A DNA stretch of 64,000 bases from Sordariomycetes sp. S80-01Y (Eukaryota > Ascomycota > Sordariomycetes). Both the position numbers and the translations under genes were made by a program. Location of the stretch: positions 1,364,001 through 1,428,000 of the forward strand of contig JAXQJY010000029.1 of NCBI GenBank assembly GCA_037042185.1. Reading direction: 5' to 3'. Positions 52,449-63,614 of this stretch are shown piece by piece; within the stretch, counting starts at the first letter, position 1, and each line of letters begins with the position of its first letter. The notes beneath the pieces were generated by a model that did not search any database, was not told the origin of the DNA, and was given only the letters and a program-made list of their open reading frames with translations.

Positions 52449-54422
52449 ATGGAAACTATCGCCGCGACAGGCAATACCAGTCCCAGTGCCTATGCCAATG
52501 GCGACTTGAAGCGGCCGATCCACCAAGAACTTGGCGCATCCCCATCGTCACACCAGCACCTCGACACCACTGCCACCGATTCGGCACCAATATCAGATAA
52601 AGCCCCCGGCCATCCACACCCCAAACACGCCCCGGTTCACCTTTCCGACGCATTGCACTCGACATCCGCCCCTGCGCCCTCGCCGTCAGACTCTGAGCTC
52701 CAACCTCACGACAGGCGATACCTGCAGGCACTCGACACGGCTGTGCGCCAATCCACCGACGACGACATCAACAAGGAAAGGTCCCCTCAATCCGCCATCT
52801 CAACCGCCACAACCGCCGTCTCACCCACCTCGGCGCGCCATCTTGAATCCAACCCCCAAATCGCTCATCACCACCACCGCCACCAATCATCCGACCTCCC
52901 CAAGCAGACCATTCTGAAAGCCTGGGCCTCGTCTGTCGCACGCGCCAACAAGCCGGAAGCGCTTCCTCTTGCTGGCACCATGGCTTCGGCCGGTGGCAGC
53001 GCCGACGTTGACCACCAACTCCTGCCTGGTCCCAAGTCGTCGTCGAAATCAGCTTGCACCTCGAGGCAGCTGGCCGACGCATTGAACAGTCTCGTTCTGT
53101 CAAACTCAGTCGCTACACCAACCACAGCCATTCCCATCCTCAAATCGCCGTGCTTCTACCATCAAAGGTTTGACGACGCAGTCAACATCGACAAGGTCCT
53201 CGATGAGATTAAGAATGACGACTCCATGTCCCACTCGAGGCTTGTCCAGACAGCTGTAGGGGTCAGAGAAGTCTCAAAGCAGCTGCAGCGACGGCCCGTC
53301 AAGCGTGCTGTGCGCAATGTCATGATCGTCACAAAGGCACGCGACACTAGCCTCGTCTATCTCACCAAGGAGCTGGCCCTGTGGCTGCTCAGCACCCCTC
53401 GGTACGGGTCGGACGTGGGCATCAACGTCTACGTCGACGCCAAACTCCGGCATTCCAAGCGCTTCGATGCCCCAGGCATCACGGCGCAGGACGCTCGCTT
53501 CGAGGGGATGCTTAAGTACTGGACTCCGGATCTTTGCTGGAACCAACCCGACCAGTTTGACCTGGTCCTCACACTCGGCGGCGACGGTACCGTGCTGTTC
53601 ACGTCGTGGCTCTTCCAGCGCGTCGTACCACCGGTCCTATCCTTCTCGCTGGGAAGCCTGGGCTTCATGACGACATTCGAGTTCGAGAAGTACAAGCAGC
53701 ACCTCAACCGCGTGATGGGCGACGACGGCATGAAGATCAACCTCCGCATGCGCTTCACCTGCACGGTGTGGCGCGCCGGCCTCCATGGCGGCGGCATGAC
53801 CGAGGGCGAGCAGTTCGAGGTGCTCAACGAACTCGTCATCGACCGCGGCCCATCGCCCTACGTCTCCAACCTCGAGCTGTACGGCGACGACGAGCTCTTG
53901 ACCGTCGTCCAGGCCGACGGGTGCATCTTCTCCACGCCCACCGGCTCGACGGCCTACTCCCTCTCCGCGGGCGGCTCGCTCGTCCACCCCGACATCCCCG
54001 CCATCCTCCTCACCCCCATCTGCCCGCACACACTCTCCTTCAGGCCCATGGTCCTCTCCGACACCATGGCGCTGCGCGTCGCCGTGCCCCGCAACTCCCG
54101 CGCGACGGCCTACTGCGCCTTCGACGGCAAGGGCCGCATCGAGCTCCGCCAGGGCGACCACGTCACCATCACGGCCTCGCAGTACCCCTTCCCCACCGTC
54201 ACCCGCACCGACACGGAGTGGTTCGACAGCGTCTCGCGCACGCTGAGGTGGAACGTGCGGGCGGCGGCGCAGAAGCCCTTTGACGCCAGCGAGCTGGGCA
54301 CCCCAGACGGGGAGAAGGACGACATCGAGGAGTGGGACATCGACACGGACAGCGGCTTCTACGCGAGCGAGGAGAACAGCGTCGCCGCCAGTCCCATCAG
54401 ACGGCAGATGTTGGAGATGTAG
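52449..54422 (+). CDS. NAD kinase (ATP-NAD kinase, Utr1/Yef1 type)
   Basis: Single exon, 657 aa, from an ATG in strong context (GGCACCATGG). The first 200 residues or so are low-complexity Ser/Pro/His-rich. The catalytic domain follows, with GGDGT at 377-381 (Asp379 is the conserved phosphoryl-transfer residue), LSFSLGSLGFMTTFEFEKY, LNELVIDRGPSPYVSNLELY, and the NAD-binding STPTGSTAYSLSAGG near 497-510, ending with HTLSFRPMVLSDT. NAD kinases phosphorylate NAD+ to NADP+, setting the cytosolic NADPH supply. No mitochondrial presequence is seen, so a cytosolic Utr1-like role is inferred. The Asp/Glu-rich C-terminal tail is beyond the core domain. Confidence 0.94.
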   Translation: METIAATGNTSPSAYANGDLKRPIHQELGASPSSHQHLDTTATDSAPISDKAPGHPHPKHAPVHLSDALHSTSAPAPSPSDSELQPHDRRYLQALDTAVRQSTDDDINKERSPQSAISTATTAVSPTSARHLESNPQIAHHHHRHQSSDLPKQTILKAWASSVARANKPEALPLAGTMASAGGSADVDHQLLPGPKSSSKSACTSRQLADALNSLVLSNSVATPTTAIPILKSPCFYHQRFDDAVNIDKVLDEIKNDDSMSHSRLVQTAVGVREVSKQLQRRPVKRAVRNVMIVTKARDTSLVYLTKELALWLLSTPRYGSDVGINVYVDAKLRHSKRFDAPGITAQDARFEGMLKYWTPDLCWNQPDQFDLVLTLGGDGTVLFTSWLFQRVVPPVLSFSLGSLGFMTTFEFEKYKQHLNRVMGDDGMKINLRMRFTCTVWRAGLHGGGMTEGEQFEVLNELVIDRGPSPYVSNLELYGDDELLTVVQADGCIFSTPTGSTAYSLSAGGSLVHPDIPAILLTPICPHTLSFRPMVLSDTMALRVAVPRNSRATAYCAFDGKGRIELRQGDHVTITASQYPFPTVTRTDTEWFDSVSRTLRWNVRAAAQKPFDASELGTPDGEKDDIEEWDIDTDSGFYASEENSVAASPIRRQMLEM

Positions 54423-55025
54423 TGGAGTTTACGAGATCACGAGATGCTCCTTGTTTTTGGCTTTCTGTGCATTGTCCGGTGTTCATTTGGGTATACTGTC
54501 ATTCGTTATGGGTAGGCGTTAGACCCCGTAGAGAGGGTCGGCATCTGGGCTGGGCTTAGAGTTTCATCCCGCGAGCATGTGGGAGTAGAATACTTCCTTA
54601 GATTCATCCAAAGTATAAAGACTCATCGATTGTCTCCATGCCTTGACCGCGCCACTCTTACCTCTAACTATTGTGATCCTGCGACCTGGTCTCTGACCTG
54701 GTATCTCAAGTTCACTCATTCGTCACTATAGATCCGCTGCACATCATCCAACACATCAGACGCAGCCGAGAGTTCGAAGTTGCTTCACATTTCGTAGCAC
54801 ATTGTTGTGGTATAAGTAACTTGAGCCAGACACCTCATCCCACCATCGGGCTCCGGAGAACCGGTGACGACGGACGTCAAGAGCTCCAGAATGCCAGGCC
54901 ACTAAGCCGTACGCCCATAAACTCGCAAAAACTCCCAGCAAAACACCAGAATCAAATCCAACTCCTCCGGCCAAAATTCCAAGTTCCCATAAGCTCAAGC
55001 TCAAGTCGCGCGCTAGACGTATCGC
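54423..55025. other. Convergent 3' intergenic region
   Basis: It lies between the NAD kinase stop and the homeodomain gene stop. AT-rich stretches near 54590-54620 and 54720-54740 probably belong to 3' UTRs. No gene or RNA was recognised. Confidence 0.4.
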
Positions 55026-56867
55026 TCATCGCAAGGCATTAACCGGGGCCGCCCAGCTGCCCCCCTTTAGGCTGCTCAGCACGGCCGCGACCTCCATCTC
55101 CCCCTTCTTCCCAGGGCTCACGCTCGCCCGGCTCATGAACCTTTCTATCTCGTCGTCGTTCTCGTCCACGTCCTCAAAGATGGCCACGTCTTTGTCCTTG
55201 AGACCCTTGCGCTGCAGGGGAGCGGTGTTGGCTCGGCCGTTCAGCAAGGGCCGGGCGTCGCGGCCCTCCTGCAAGACACCACGTCGCCTGGAAGGCGCAG
55301 GAGGGGCGCGTCCGGAAGGAAGAGGACGACGGCGTGGGTGCGATGCGCCGTCTTCGTCTGGCGAGAGGTTCTCCTTGTCTGAGTCGGCGCCCGAGGTGGC
55401 GATGAGGCTGGTCACGGGAATGCCCTTCTTCTCTGTCGTTTCCAGGCGGGCCACGCTGGAAGTCGTCCTGCCGAGCTTCGCACGCTTGGCTTGTTGGGGT
55501 CGCGGCCTCACTGCCGAAGCATTGCGCTTCGCACCGCTGGATGGCTGAAGCGCTGTGTTCGAGGCCGAGCGTATCAGGCTGATGGACGCCGCGGCGGAGC
55601 CATTGGATTCGTTCTCGGCCATAGCAGTCAGCTCATCGCGCGTCTCGGCCGTAGCGCAAGACTCCCATGCCCGCGCAGTCCTCGACCGTCCACGGCCCAG
55701 GCGCGGCGGTGGCGGTGGCTGGGAGGCAGCTTGAACGAGCATGGACGCGATGCCGGGCAGCTTCAAGCCCTCGCTGGGAGAAGAAGATGGCTGTGCAGCA
55801 GCGTTGGCGCTGTAGCTGCGCTGCAAGGGTGGGTGAGAAGGTTGGGACTGGGGAGGGGACGGTTGTTGACGAGGAATGAGCTCTGCCTTGCCGTCTAGGG
55901 AGCAGGAGAGTCTCATCTGAGACTGGCTGTTTGTTGGCGTAACGCTGCCGTGGTACAGATGAGGAGCAGTAGGACTGCCGGCGGCACGGTCAAGGCTGAA
56001 GGAGAATTCGCCGTATGAACCAGATGGTCTGTGGCTCGAGGCTGGTGTAGCCAGCGATGGAGCTTCGCGCCTACGGTTCGACAAGTATCCCACATTCGGG
56101 AATGACCTTGACAGCTCGTTCGGACTGGGCAGGCCCTCCTGATTTCCCTCCACTGCAACAGGACGCGTATAGCCTGTCCCTGCTTCTGAAGAGCTCCGCA
56201 CATGTCCTTCCTCTCTCTCCTGTCCAGTCGGCGAGGTGCCGGGTGCGTATACAGGATCCGACACCGCCACAGGGTTGTGGATGACCTTCAATGGACTGAT
56301 GACACCACGCCACATGTCTGTCACGGGGCGGATGCCGTGATTTTGCAGGTTCGCGAGCTCCTGTTGCGTAAGTGGCTTTGATCGTCGACGGTCGTTCTGG
56401 CGGCGGTTCTGAAACCAGACCTATATGTCTCTTAGCACACGCGTCCATGATAGCTCGCATCTCGCACGGTACGCGTAGGGGGGGGAACGAACCTGAACCT
56501 CCTTCTCGGTCATGGTAGTCATGCTGACGATCTCCAGACGCGCGAACTTCTCAGGTTTGGAGTCTCTCTGGTAGGCTTCCTCTAGGACGAGTCTGTCGTG
56601 GGCACTATACGGTTGCTGTTAGTCCCTCTGTTTCTCCGAGTGTGGGCTGTAGATGTAGGACATAGGTATAGACGCGTCGTACCTCGTCCGCTTCCGCTTC
56701 GCGCGCGGATGCTTGGCATTGTTCCCGTCCGAGGAGGAGAAGGACGTGTCCATGTCTATGCTCTGCTGGGAGAGGTCGGACGTGTCGTGCTGAGCATGCT
56801 CGTGCTCGTCGATCTGGCTCGGGGGGGGAGACACGCTCGCGGGCGGCGGAGAGGCGGTGGGAGACAT
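55026..56867 (-). CDS. Homeodomain transcription factor
   Basis: Minus-strand exons 56867-56683, 56604-56493 and 56420-55026 give 563 aa; introns are 78 and 72 bases and both interrupt the homeodomain. The homeodomain spans about 56-115: KRKRTSAHDRLVLEEAYQRD, then EKEVQ joined to VWFQNRRQNDRRR, with the recognition-helix W101, F102, N104 and R106. It is of the typical 60-residue type, not TALE. The QNDRR(R/K)S continuation is common in fungal Yox1/HbxB-like factors. Outside the domain the protein is Ser/Pro/Arg-rich and disordered, with basic patches that could be nuclear localisation signals. Such factors act in cell-cycle or developmental control; the targets cannot be read from the sequence. 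Confidence 0.88.
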
Positions 56868-58461
56868 GGTGGAGGGGCACTGTCCTGTCGTGGGAGAGGT
56901 ATGGTGTGTGTCGTGGTTCAGAGCGCGGTCATGACCAGTGGGCTCCAAGCAGATATATAAATCAGAGGAGGTTGAAGTTGCAAGCGCGTCAGAGGGAAGG
57001 GACACTGGCAGGCAGTTTAATGGAGTCAAGCCATGGGTCCTAATGACCATACACAAGAGGCTGAACAAAGGGGGCTCGAGCTTCAGACCCCCCAGTCTGG
57101 GCACCATTTTTCTGGGTGTGCCCGCGTCGAGCAATCACGTCGCGTGTTGGTGCGTGGGTGTTGCCCGATCGGGAAATAGGTCAACAGTGCGTTGCCGGGT
57201 TGTTAAGCACCACGAGCTTCAACCTCTCACCTCGTCCACACCTTGCAGCCTCCCAAGGTCGGTCACAGCGTTGCCTTTCTGTCAATTGCCTGAAGAGCAT
57301 TGTACTCTTGCCGATGGTGGCCTTTTTGCAAAGATTCGAGCAGGTTGCCTGCTGCATAACTTGTGCAGCGCGTCAGGAGGACCCCTGCCACCCGTTCCCC
57401 TCTGGCATCCACTTCCGCGAGCGCGCAGACGCGTTGGGCGAGACCATTGGACCAGCCCCAGCGCCTGTGTGAACCTCGATGTGATGGAATTGTGCACTTT
57501 CCATGCGTAGCAATGCATCATGAATAATAAAACATGTCATTCGTTTAACTGGTGAAGTCGGTGAGCGCAAGTGACTCCTCGCGGAGGGCTGGGAGGACCA
57601 GTACGACGATCGTTGCGCTCAGCTGGGCGATAGGACTTCCGTTGATAACCTGGTTGTTCGTCTCTGGACTTGTACCGGAGATGCCATCGCGTCAGGTAGC
57701 AAAATCAAAGATTGTCCACCTTTTCTTGCACACGGGTGGTTTTGCTCCAACTCCCAGCACGCCGCTTCATTTCTTCCGAGGTCGGCTCTCTGAGCTTGCC
57801 GCAGCCACGTTTGATATTGCTTCATAACAGGACCAATCCAACACTTTTTCATAAGAAAAAGGCTCCTGATACGATAGAAGCGTATGAAGGAGCCCAATTT
57901 GATAATATTCGCAACTTTTTTCGAGCCTCCGTGCTTCAGAAGTGGCACCCGTTACTCAGATGCAGGGTAAGGTTTCCATTGTCAAGCGCAGCCACGCAGC
58001 CACCCCGCAGTGTCATAGCACTTAGTCCACCTACACCCAAGAAGACCAACTTCCCGCTGTCGCCCAAAGGGCTGGACATCGTCATGTACCCAAAATGCTC
58101 CTGCTGAGGATGTACTCAATTGCTGAGCATGGTGCACTGCACACACCACAAAATCCGAGACCACTCGCACAGACAAAAGGAATGATATTGGCGTGTCATC
58201 TTTAGTTGAAGTCTAGCTAAATGCTGCTGCAAGCAGCGTCATCTCATTTCTACCCCGAGTGAGGGGCGACGGACAGTCGCTCTGCCGTCTCCAATCACGC
58301 TCATGCAACCCTGAGAACCCCGATTCCTTTATCGTAAATGGTCATCCCGTGTGCCAATGGACCTCCCTCAGGACGCATCTTGGCTCCAGTCCCATGGCAT
58401 GGCGCGCGTCTCGTAAAGCTTTTCGTCCACTGCTGGTATCCTCCGTGCTTGCTATCTTCAT
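56868..58461. other. 1.6-kb region upstream of the homeodomain gene
   Basis: It lies between the homeodomain gene ATG and the Ran gene stop (both minus strand). The homeodomain frame is open upstream to another ATG at 57134, but the sequence there looks like leader. A 190-codon plus-strand frame at 56938-57510 lacks coding signs. No RNA gene or repeat was recognised. Confidence 0.35.
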
Positions 58462-59396
58462 CTACAGGTCGTCATCGGACTGCTCACCAGGCAGAGGCAT
58501 AGCGGCGGCAGCATCCATCTCCTTGCGGTACTCCTCGAGGAGGGCCTCATCGACCTGGGCGGTGGGAGGAGCAAGGGCAGGGGCGGCAACGAATTCCTAG
58601 CCAATGTTAGTGCCTCAATTTGCACGCTTCAGAAGTTTACTCACCAAAGAGGCGTTGCCGACGAGCTTGCGGGCGAGCCAGAGGAAGGGCTTCTCGAAGT
58701 TGTAGTTGGACTTGGCGGAGATATCGTAGTACTGGAGGTTCTTCTTGCGGTGGAAGGTGATGGTCTTGGCCTTGACCTTGCGGTCCTTCACGTCGACCTT
58801 GTTACCGCAGAGGACGATGGGGATGTTCTCGCAGACACGGACGAGGTCACCTGTGTTTGTCAGCGACATGTGGGCGGTCGAATGTGTCGAGTAACGTACG
58901 GTGCCAGTTGGGGACGTTCTTGTAGGTAATGCGCGATGTGACGTCGAACATGATGATACCGCACTGTCCGTTGATGTAGTAACCATCGCGGAGACCACCG
59001 AACTTCTCCTGACCAGCGGTGTCCCAGACATCGAACTGGATCTGACCGTAGTTCTGCCGCTTCGTTAGTAACGTCGTCCGGCCGAAGGGAGCTTCTGGAT
59101 ACGCACGGTGGTGAAGCCAAGGGGGTGGACCTCGACACCCAGTGTGGCCATGTACTTCTTCTCGAATTCACCAGTCAAGTGACGCTTGACGAAGGTGGTC
59201 TGTTTGACTAGTCGTTAGTTCGCGTTCGTTGTCGTCGGATGGGTTTGGCCGCAAGCCATGGGAGGCGGGGCAGTGGCGTCAGGCGATAAGGAAACGCTTT
59301 TCCTCTCTAAAGGCGCGATAGGAACGTCCGTACCTTTCCAGTACCACCATCACCGACAAGCACGAGCTTGAAAGTGGGAGTCTGCTGCTCAGCCAT
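58462..59396 (-). CDS. gsp1: GTPase Ran (Gsp1)
   Basis: Five minus-strand exons: 59396-59334, 59199-59107, 59053-58900, 58850-58645 and 58596-58462; total 216 aa, exactly the usual Ran length. Introns are 134, 53, 49 and 48 bases. The P-loop GDGGTGKT is at 15-22, WDTAGQE at 62-68 (catalytic Gln67), with GNKVD and the SAK motif downstream. The C-terminus ends SDDDL, the acidic tail that packs on the GDP form. Ran drives nucleocytoplasmic transport, spindle assembly and nuclear-envelope formation, cycling with RCC1 and RanGAP. The first exon codes for [20 protein letters not shown] and ends inside the P-loop, an intron position common in fungal Ran genes as I recall. Confidence 0.97.
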
Positions 59397-60207
59397 CTCG
59401 ACGGTTGGTTGTATCGAAGCGACGGTATGGGTCGGTTGATGTAAACAAGCGGGGTGCTGGATGGTGGATGCGGTCAGCGTTTGGAACCGTTAAATCGGTC
59501 GGAAGGCAAGGGTTGGAGTATTAGAAGCGCGATAAAGCTTCCTCTAATCCCTCTAGGGTGAGGCTCGGCGTGGCGTACCTTGGGCAAATTTGGCAGCGGG
59601 TTGGAGGGGAGCTGTGAAGAGGACGAGGTTCACAGATCGGGCGGATGAGGTTGGCGGGGAACTGGGCAGACAAGGGCAGCCCTCAACTTAAGGTAAGCGA
59701 AAAATTCAGACGGCCGGGGTGGGACGTAATGCACGTGATCGTTGCGCCGGAGCTCTACCAGAGGCTGCCGTCGCGCGGCGCCAGGGATCCGGTCCACTGG
59801 GGCGAGATAACGTCACTGTTGCTCTCTTGACGAACACTTTGGACCGCAAACCACCGCCTTTTTTTGGGCTCTGGACCTCAGTTACGAAAGCCTGCCCAAG
59901 CAGCTTACATTTCATCGCGCCTTATCGGCTAGTATGACTAGGATATCCATATTCCATTGGTGCATTCAAATGGAATGCCAGGTACGAGGAATGCATCTCT
60001 GCCTAGTGCCTGGTCGACTGCCTGTGCTTGGCGTGGCCCAAAGCACATCTGCCTTTGTAAGCCATGAGAGCCCAAGAAACTACGGTGATCTCTGAATCCG
60101 ATGCTCCCCAACGCCTAAATATCCCAGTGGCCAGGTGATCAAAGCCCAAGCATTTTTTAGTTGCTTCGTATTCGCGATATATCCGCTCTCCTCACGCGCG
60201 CATCGAC
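59397..60207. other. Ran upstream region and Nas2 3' end
   Basis: An 811-base tandem intergenic region (both flanking genes minus strand). It is expected to hold the Ran promoter and Nas2 3' UTR. No gene, tRNA or repeat was recognised; short frames are unconvincing. Confidence 0.4.
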
Positions 60208-61023
60208 TTAGATTGGGAGGATGTGACAACCCAACATACCGCGCCCGCCCCAGTTGCGCCTTGGGCACAATGTCAACCTTAGCTCCTCCTGCTGGGTGGC
60301 GCCCGACGAGCGGCAAACCTGGATTAAGATGTTATTTCCCTCGTTCCCCTGCACACATTCGCCGACCTTCTTCAAGCCGTCGTGGTTCGATCGGTTGACG
60401 TATCCGAAGGTCCTGATCTGATCACCCGCTTTTAACCCGGCGCTTTCTGCTGGGCTGCCGGCGGCTACGCTATTGACCTTCGCAAACGGCTCGCTCAGTG
60501 TCTCTGGTTCGTGATCTGGCAGTACAGCAGGCCGACCGGAGCTCAAGGCGGGTTCAGGCGCTTCCTCGGTGCTGGCGAAGTGCTCATGCAGGTACTTCTC
60601 GATGGAGCCCATGAGCTCCTTGTAGTCGTTCCTGAGCCTGATTATCTTGGCTCTTGTTGTGCGTACTATTTTGTCAGAGTCATAGTTGATAAGGCGAAGG
60701 TTTCGACCTACTTTGAGCAACGTCGATATCTGCTCTCGGGAACCCGTCTCGCGTGAGCAGCGCAGTCTCCATATTCACTCCATGCTCTAAGGTGTTAGGT
60801 CAAGAGGGATTAGAGTCGCTTGAAGAAATTAAAGACGTACCGAATCCAAGACCCCACCGAGAGCTTTGAGCTCAGCTTCCATGTCCTCTTTCTTTCGCTG
60901 AAGCTCTGCGAAGCTCAGTTGTCGAGCCGTACCATTTGTGGTGGCGGGATTGCTGGTCGGGCCTGACGGCACGGTGGGTGCGTGCAGGTTGTTCATCCTG
61001 TACGGAAGCCCCATGTCAGGCAT
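60208..61023 (-). CDS. nas2: 26S proteasome assembly chaperone Nas2 (PSMD9/p27)
   Basis: Minus-strand exons 61023-60841, 60784-60712 and 60665-60208 give 237 aa, near the yeast Nas2 length (220). Introns are 56 and 46 bases; the frame further upstream only reaches a GTG. The N-terminal helical part (ELQRKKEDMEAELKALGGVLDS, shown in part, then HGVNMETALLTRDGFPRADIDV) is the conserved Nas2 N-domain. A PDZ domain follows (FAKVNSVAAGSPAESAGLKA, shown in part, with GDQIRTFGYVN). The chaperone holds the regulatory-particle ATPase Rpt5 during base assembly and keeps it from the core particle prematurely. It diverges from the SRm160-like gene. Confidence 0.92.
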
Positions 61024-61460
61024 CTGTGTCTGTGGTATTGATGAAAATGGAGAATGGGAATGCACTGCTTGGCTGTTCTAGAGATGTAGATCCGATGAAG
61101 CGCTCAGAATAATCGCGGGGTGCAACAACTTGAAGCCACCACGCCGCCGCGCCGCCCCTCCGGCTGCCTGCTTCATTGCTAGCCCGGCGTCCAGGCTTGC
61201 CAGGGTACCTGTACCTCTAGAGGGGTGAGGTGCGGTGGTCAGTGCGCCGCGCTGCACCTCAGGCTTCCGGCACGCGTTTTGGGGGATCGGAGCTTTCGAC
61301 GTCACCTGCATTTTGATTTTCTCCGTCTCCTACTTTCGAATGCTCATCTTTCATCACCACTCCACCTCAACTCCGATCTAGCAGTCAATCGGGCAGCAGA
61401 GAGTTTCAGTCGCGCATCGACAGTCATAGAGAAGCCTTTCGGCCTCGCGACTTGCCCATC
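61024..61460. promoter_or_regulatory. Shared 5' region of Nas2 and the SRm160-like gene
   Basis: A 437-base region between divergent ATGs. It contains a GACGTCA element near 61299-61305. No further claim is made. Confidence 0.3.
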
Positions 61461-62938
61461 ATGGCTTCCGGCGTCGATGCAAAGCTACTGAAGTCGACCA
61501 AGTTTCCGCCAGAGTTCAATCAGAAGGTTGACATGCGCAAGGTAAATCTCGATGTGGTCAAGAAGTACGTTGGCTCTACTATTCTTTAATTCAATCGCGT
61601 TACTAAGTCTCGCTAACCCACGATTAGGTGGATCGCCAGCCGTATTTCCGAAATCTTGGGCAACGAGGACGATGTGGTGATTGAGTTGGTCTTCAACCTC
61701 ATAGAAGGAGCTCGAAGCGTTCGTCTGTCCCGCGCGCTACAATACTACATCATGCTAATTTGTTGGAGCCCGATATCAAATCACTCCAAATACAGCTCAC
61801 CGGGTTCCTCGAGAAGGATACCGCCCCATTTTGCAAGGAGCTTTGGAAGCTGCTCTTGAGCGCGCAGGCTAGTCCCCAGGGCGTTCCTAAGGAGCTTCTC
61901 GAAGCTAAGAAGCTTGAGCTCATGCAAGAAAAGGTATGCGGCCGGGTGATACGTAGCAGTGGCTCCTCTGACATTACCTAGGCTGAAGCTGACCGCACCA
62001 CGGATGACACCCGCCGACGACGTGAGAACGAAGACCGCCGCGACCGTGAGATCTCCCAAATGAAGGAACGCGACCGTCAAGGACGGGGAGGGCGTTTCGA
62101 CAACCCACGAGGGAGAGGGCGCGGACGGGGTGATCGTAGTTATGATAGGGGAGGTCGTGGCGGCGGCTTCCGAGGCCGGGACCGTTCTCGTTCACCTGAC
62201 GATCGCTTCCAGCCGTCGCGTGACCAATATGGCCGGGATAGCTATGTGCCCAGGGGACGTGGACGAGGCCATGGCGGTGAGAGTGATCGCGGCAGAGAAA
62301 TTGGGCGTGGTCGTGATCGCCGTCGATCCCCATCTTCAGCTGCATCATCACGGTCAAGCTCGCGCTCGCGCCGTCGCAGTGATTCACGAAGCAGTAGTCT
62401 CTCTGGGCGAGGGCGCTACTCCCGTAAAAGATCACGATCAAAGTCACACAGCCGTGGCCGCGGAGGCAGAAGCGGCCGATACGGAAGGTCGCGTCGTTCG
62501 CGCTCTGGGTCCTCCGACCGAAGGTCCCCAACACCCAAGAGAAGGAGATACTCCCCATCCTCCTCCCGAAGTCGCTCCCCGAGCCGGACCAGGCGCAGAC
62601 GACGCTACTCAAGCTCCTCAAGATCATCGAGGAGTTACTCCAAATCTCGAAGCAATAGCCGAGACCGTAGCTCGTCACGGTCGAGGTCTCGCAGCCGCCG
62701 CGCGGCTCGCCGGCGCAGCATCTCTTCAGAGCGCTCGGATAGCAGAGATAGACGAGATTCCAAGCGGACGAGGGAGAACAGTCGTGGACGCAGGAGGAAT
62801 AGCTCTTCACCCTCAGCATCACCCTCACCCGCTCCCCGTGGCAAATCCGCTGACCCTTCGGAAGATGAACGTCCCTCAACAACCAAGAACGCTGAGCCTG
62901 AGAGCGCCTCGGGCGATCGTGAGGTGGGTACAGACTGA
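61461..62938 (+). CDS. PWI-domain, RS-rich splicing coactivator (SRm160/SRRM1-like)
   Basis: Exons 61461-61564, 61628-61718, 61769-61933 and 61982-62938 give 438 aa; introns are 63, 50 and 48 bases. Joining gives an N-terminal PWI domain (about 20-110): FNQKVDMRKVNLDVVKKWIA, with SRISEILGNEDDVVIEL, and PDIKSLQIQLTGFLEKDT, followed by FCKELWKLLLSAQ. The rest is an Arg/Ser/Gly-rich tail with RGG-like and RS/SR repeats. SRm160-type proteins bind exon-junction complexes and RNA to promote splicing and 3' end formation. The second intron's donor is GTTCGT, and its acceptor TTGGAG lacks a pyrimidine tract. The 3' end is less certain: GAG followed by GTGGGT near 62925 could be a donor for a further exon. 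Confidence 0.88.
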
Positions 62939-63614
62939 GTGGAGGACACGCGTCGGGAAGGCCGCGCTGGCCACTACTACTGATCGCGGAGCAGACATAA
63001 GCTTGGGTGAATTGCGGGCGCCTGCGTGCACAAGGAGAAGCATTGCAGCATAAGGTTACTAGCGCTGGCCGGGACTGACTTTTGACAAAGACCGATATCC
63101 GCACAAGCTCGCTATCCTTATGCGTTGCATCTGGACGGCATGAAAATAGGAGGCGCATCCGGAAAAGGGGCACGGCGAATGGCGCATACTTGACTTCTAA
63201 AAGAACCAGAGGCTATACAATACAGATAGAGGATAATCAATACTCATCACCGAGCCTACGAAGCACCTGTTGCTGATTTTTGTAACCTGCTACCGTGCGC
63301 GCCTTGACTCTTTCCCCTAATTCCTTCACTACTGAGCCATTGCTCTAGACAGTACGAAGTACATAGCACTAAGGATAGCCTAGGTAGTACGGATATTTCC
63401 CATACGCATTAGTTAGCTAGCATCGTCCCCGGCAGTAGGGCGGCCCCACAGCGGAATGACTTTGCAACCCTGCGCGCCCAAACGCGCAACTTCCACCATC
63501 GAACCCCACGCATCCCAACATCGTCACTATCAACTCGAACTTGAAACATCGCAGACCTAACGCCCTTCCGTCGCACACATCCGAGATCGAAATCTTTTTG
63601 AATGCAGACTCGTC
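62939..63614. other. Intergenic region before Eaf6
   Basis: It contains the 3' end of the SRm160-like gene and the Eaf6 promoter, both plus strand. The middle (63200-63420) is more AT-rich. No tRNA, RNA gene or repeat was recognised. Confidence 0.35.

Noticed and set aside
56938-57510. 190-codon plus-strand frame upstream of the homeodomain gene
   Set aside because: Mixed Cys/Arg/Pro composition without motif, lying in the expected promoter of the minus-strand gene.
62130-63053. 307-codon plus-strand frame overlapping the SRm160-like last exon in another phase
   Set aside because: Frame-shifted reading of RS codons gives Ala/Val/His-rich low-complexity sequence; the correct phase joins to the PWI domain.
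61974-63173. 399-codon minus-strand frame opposite the RS-rich protein
   Set aside because: Antisense of Arg/Ser repeats yields long open frames with repetitive composition; no independent motif is seen.
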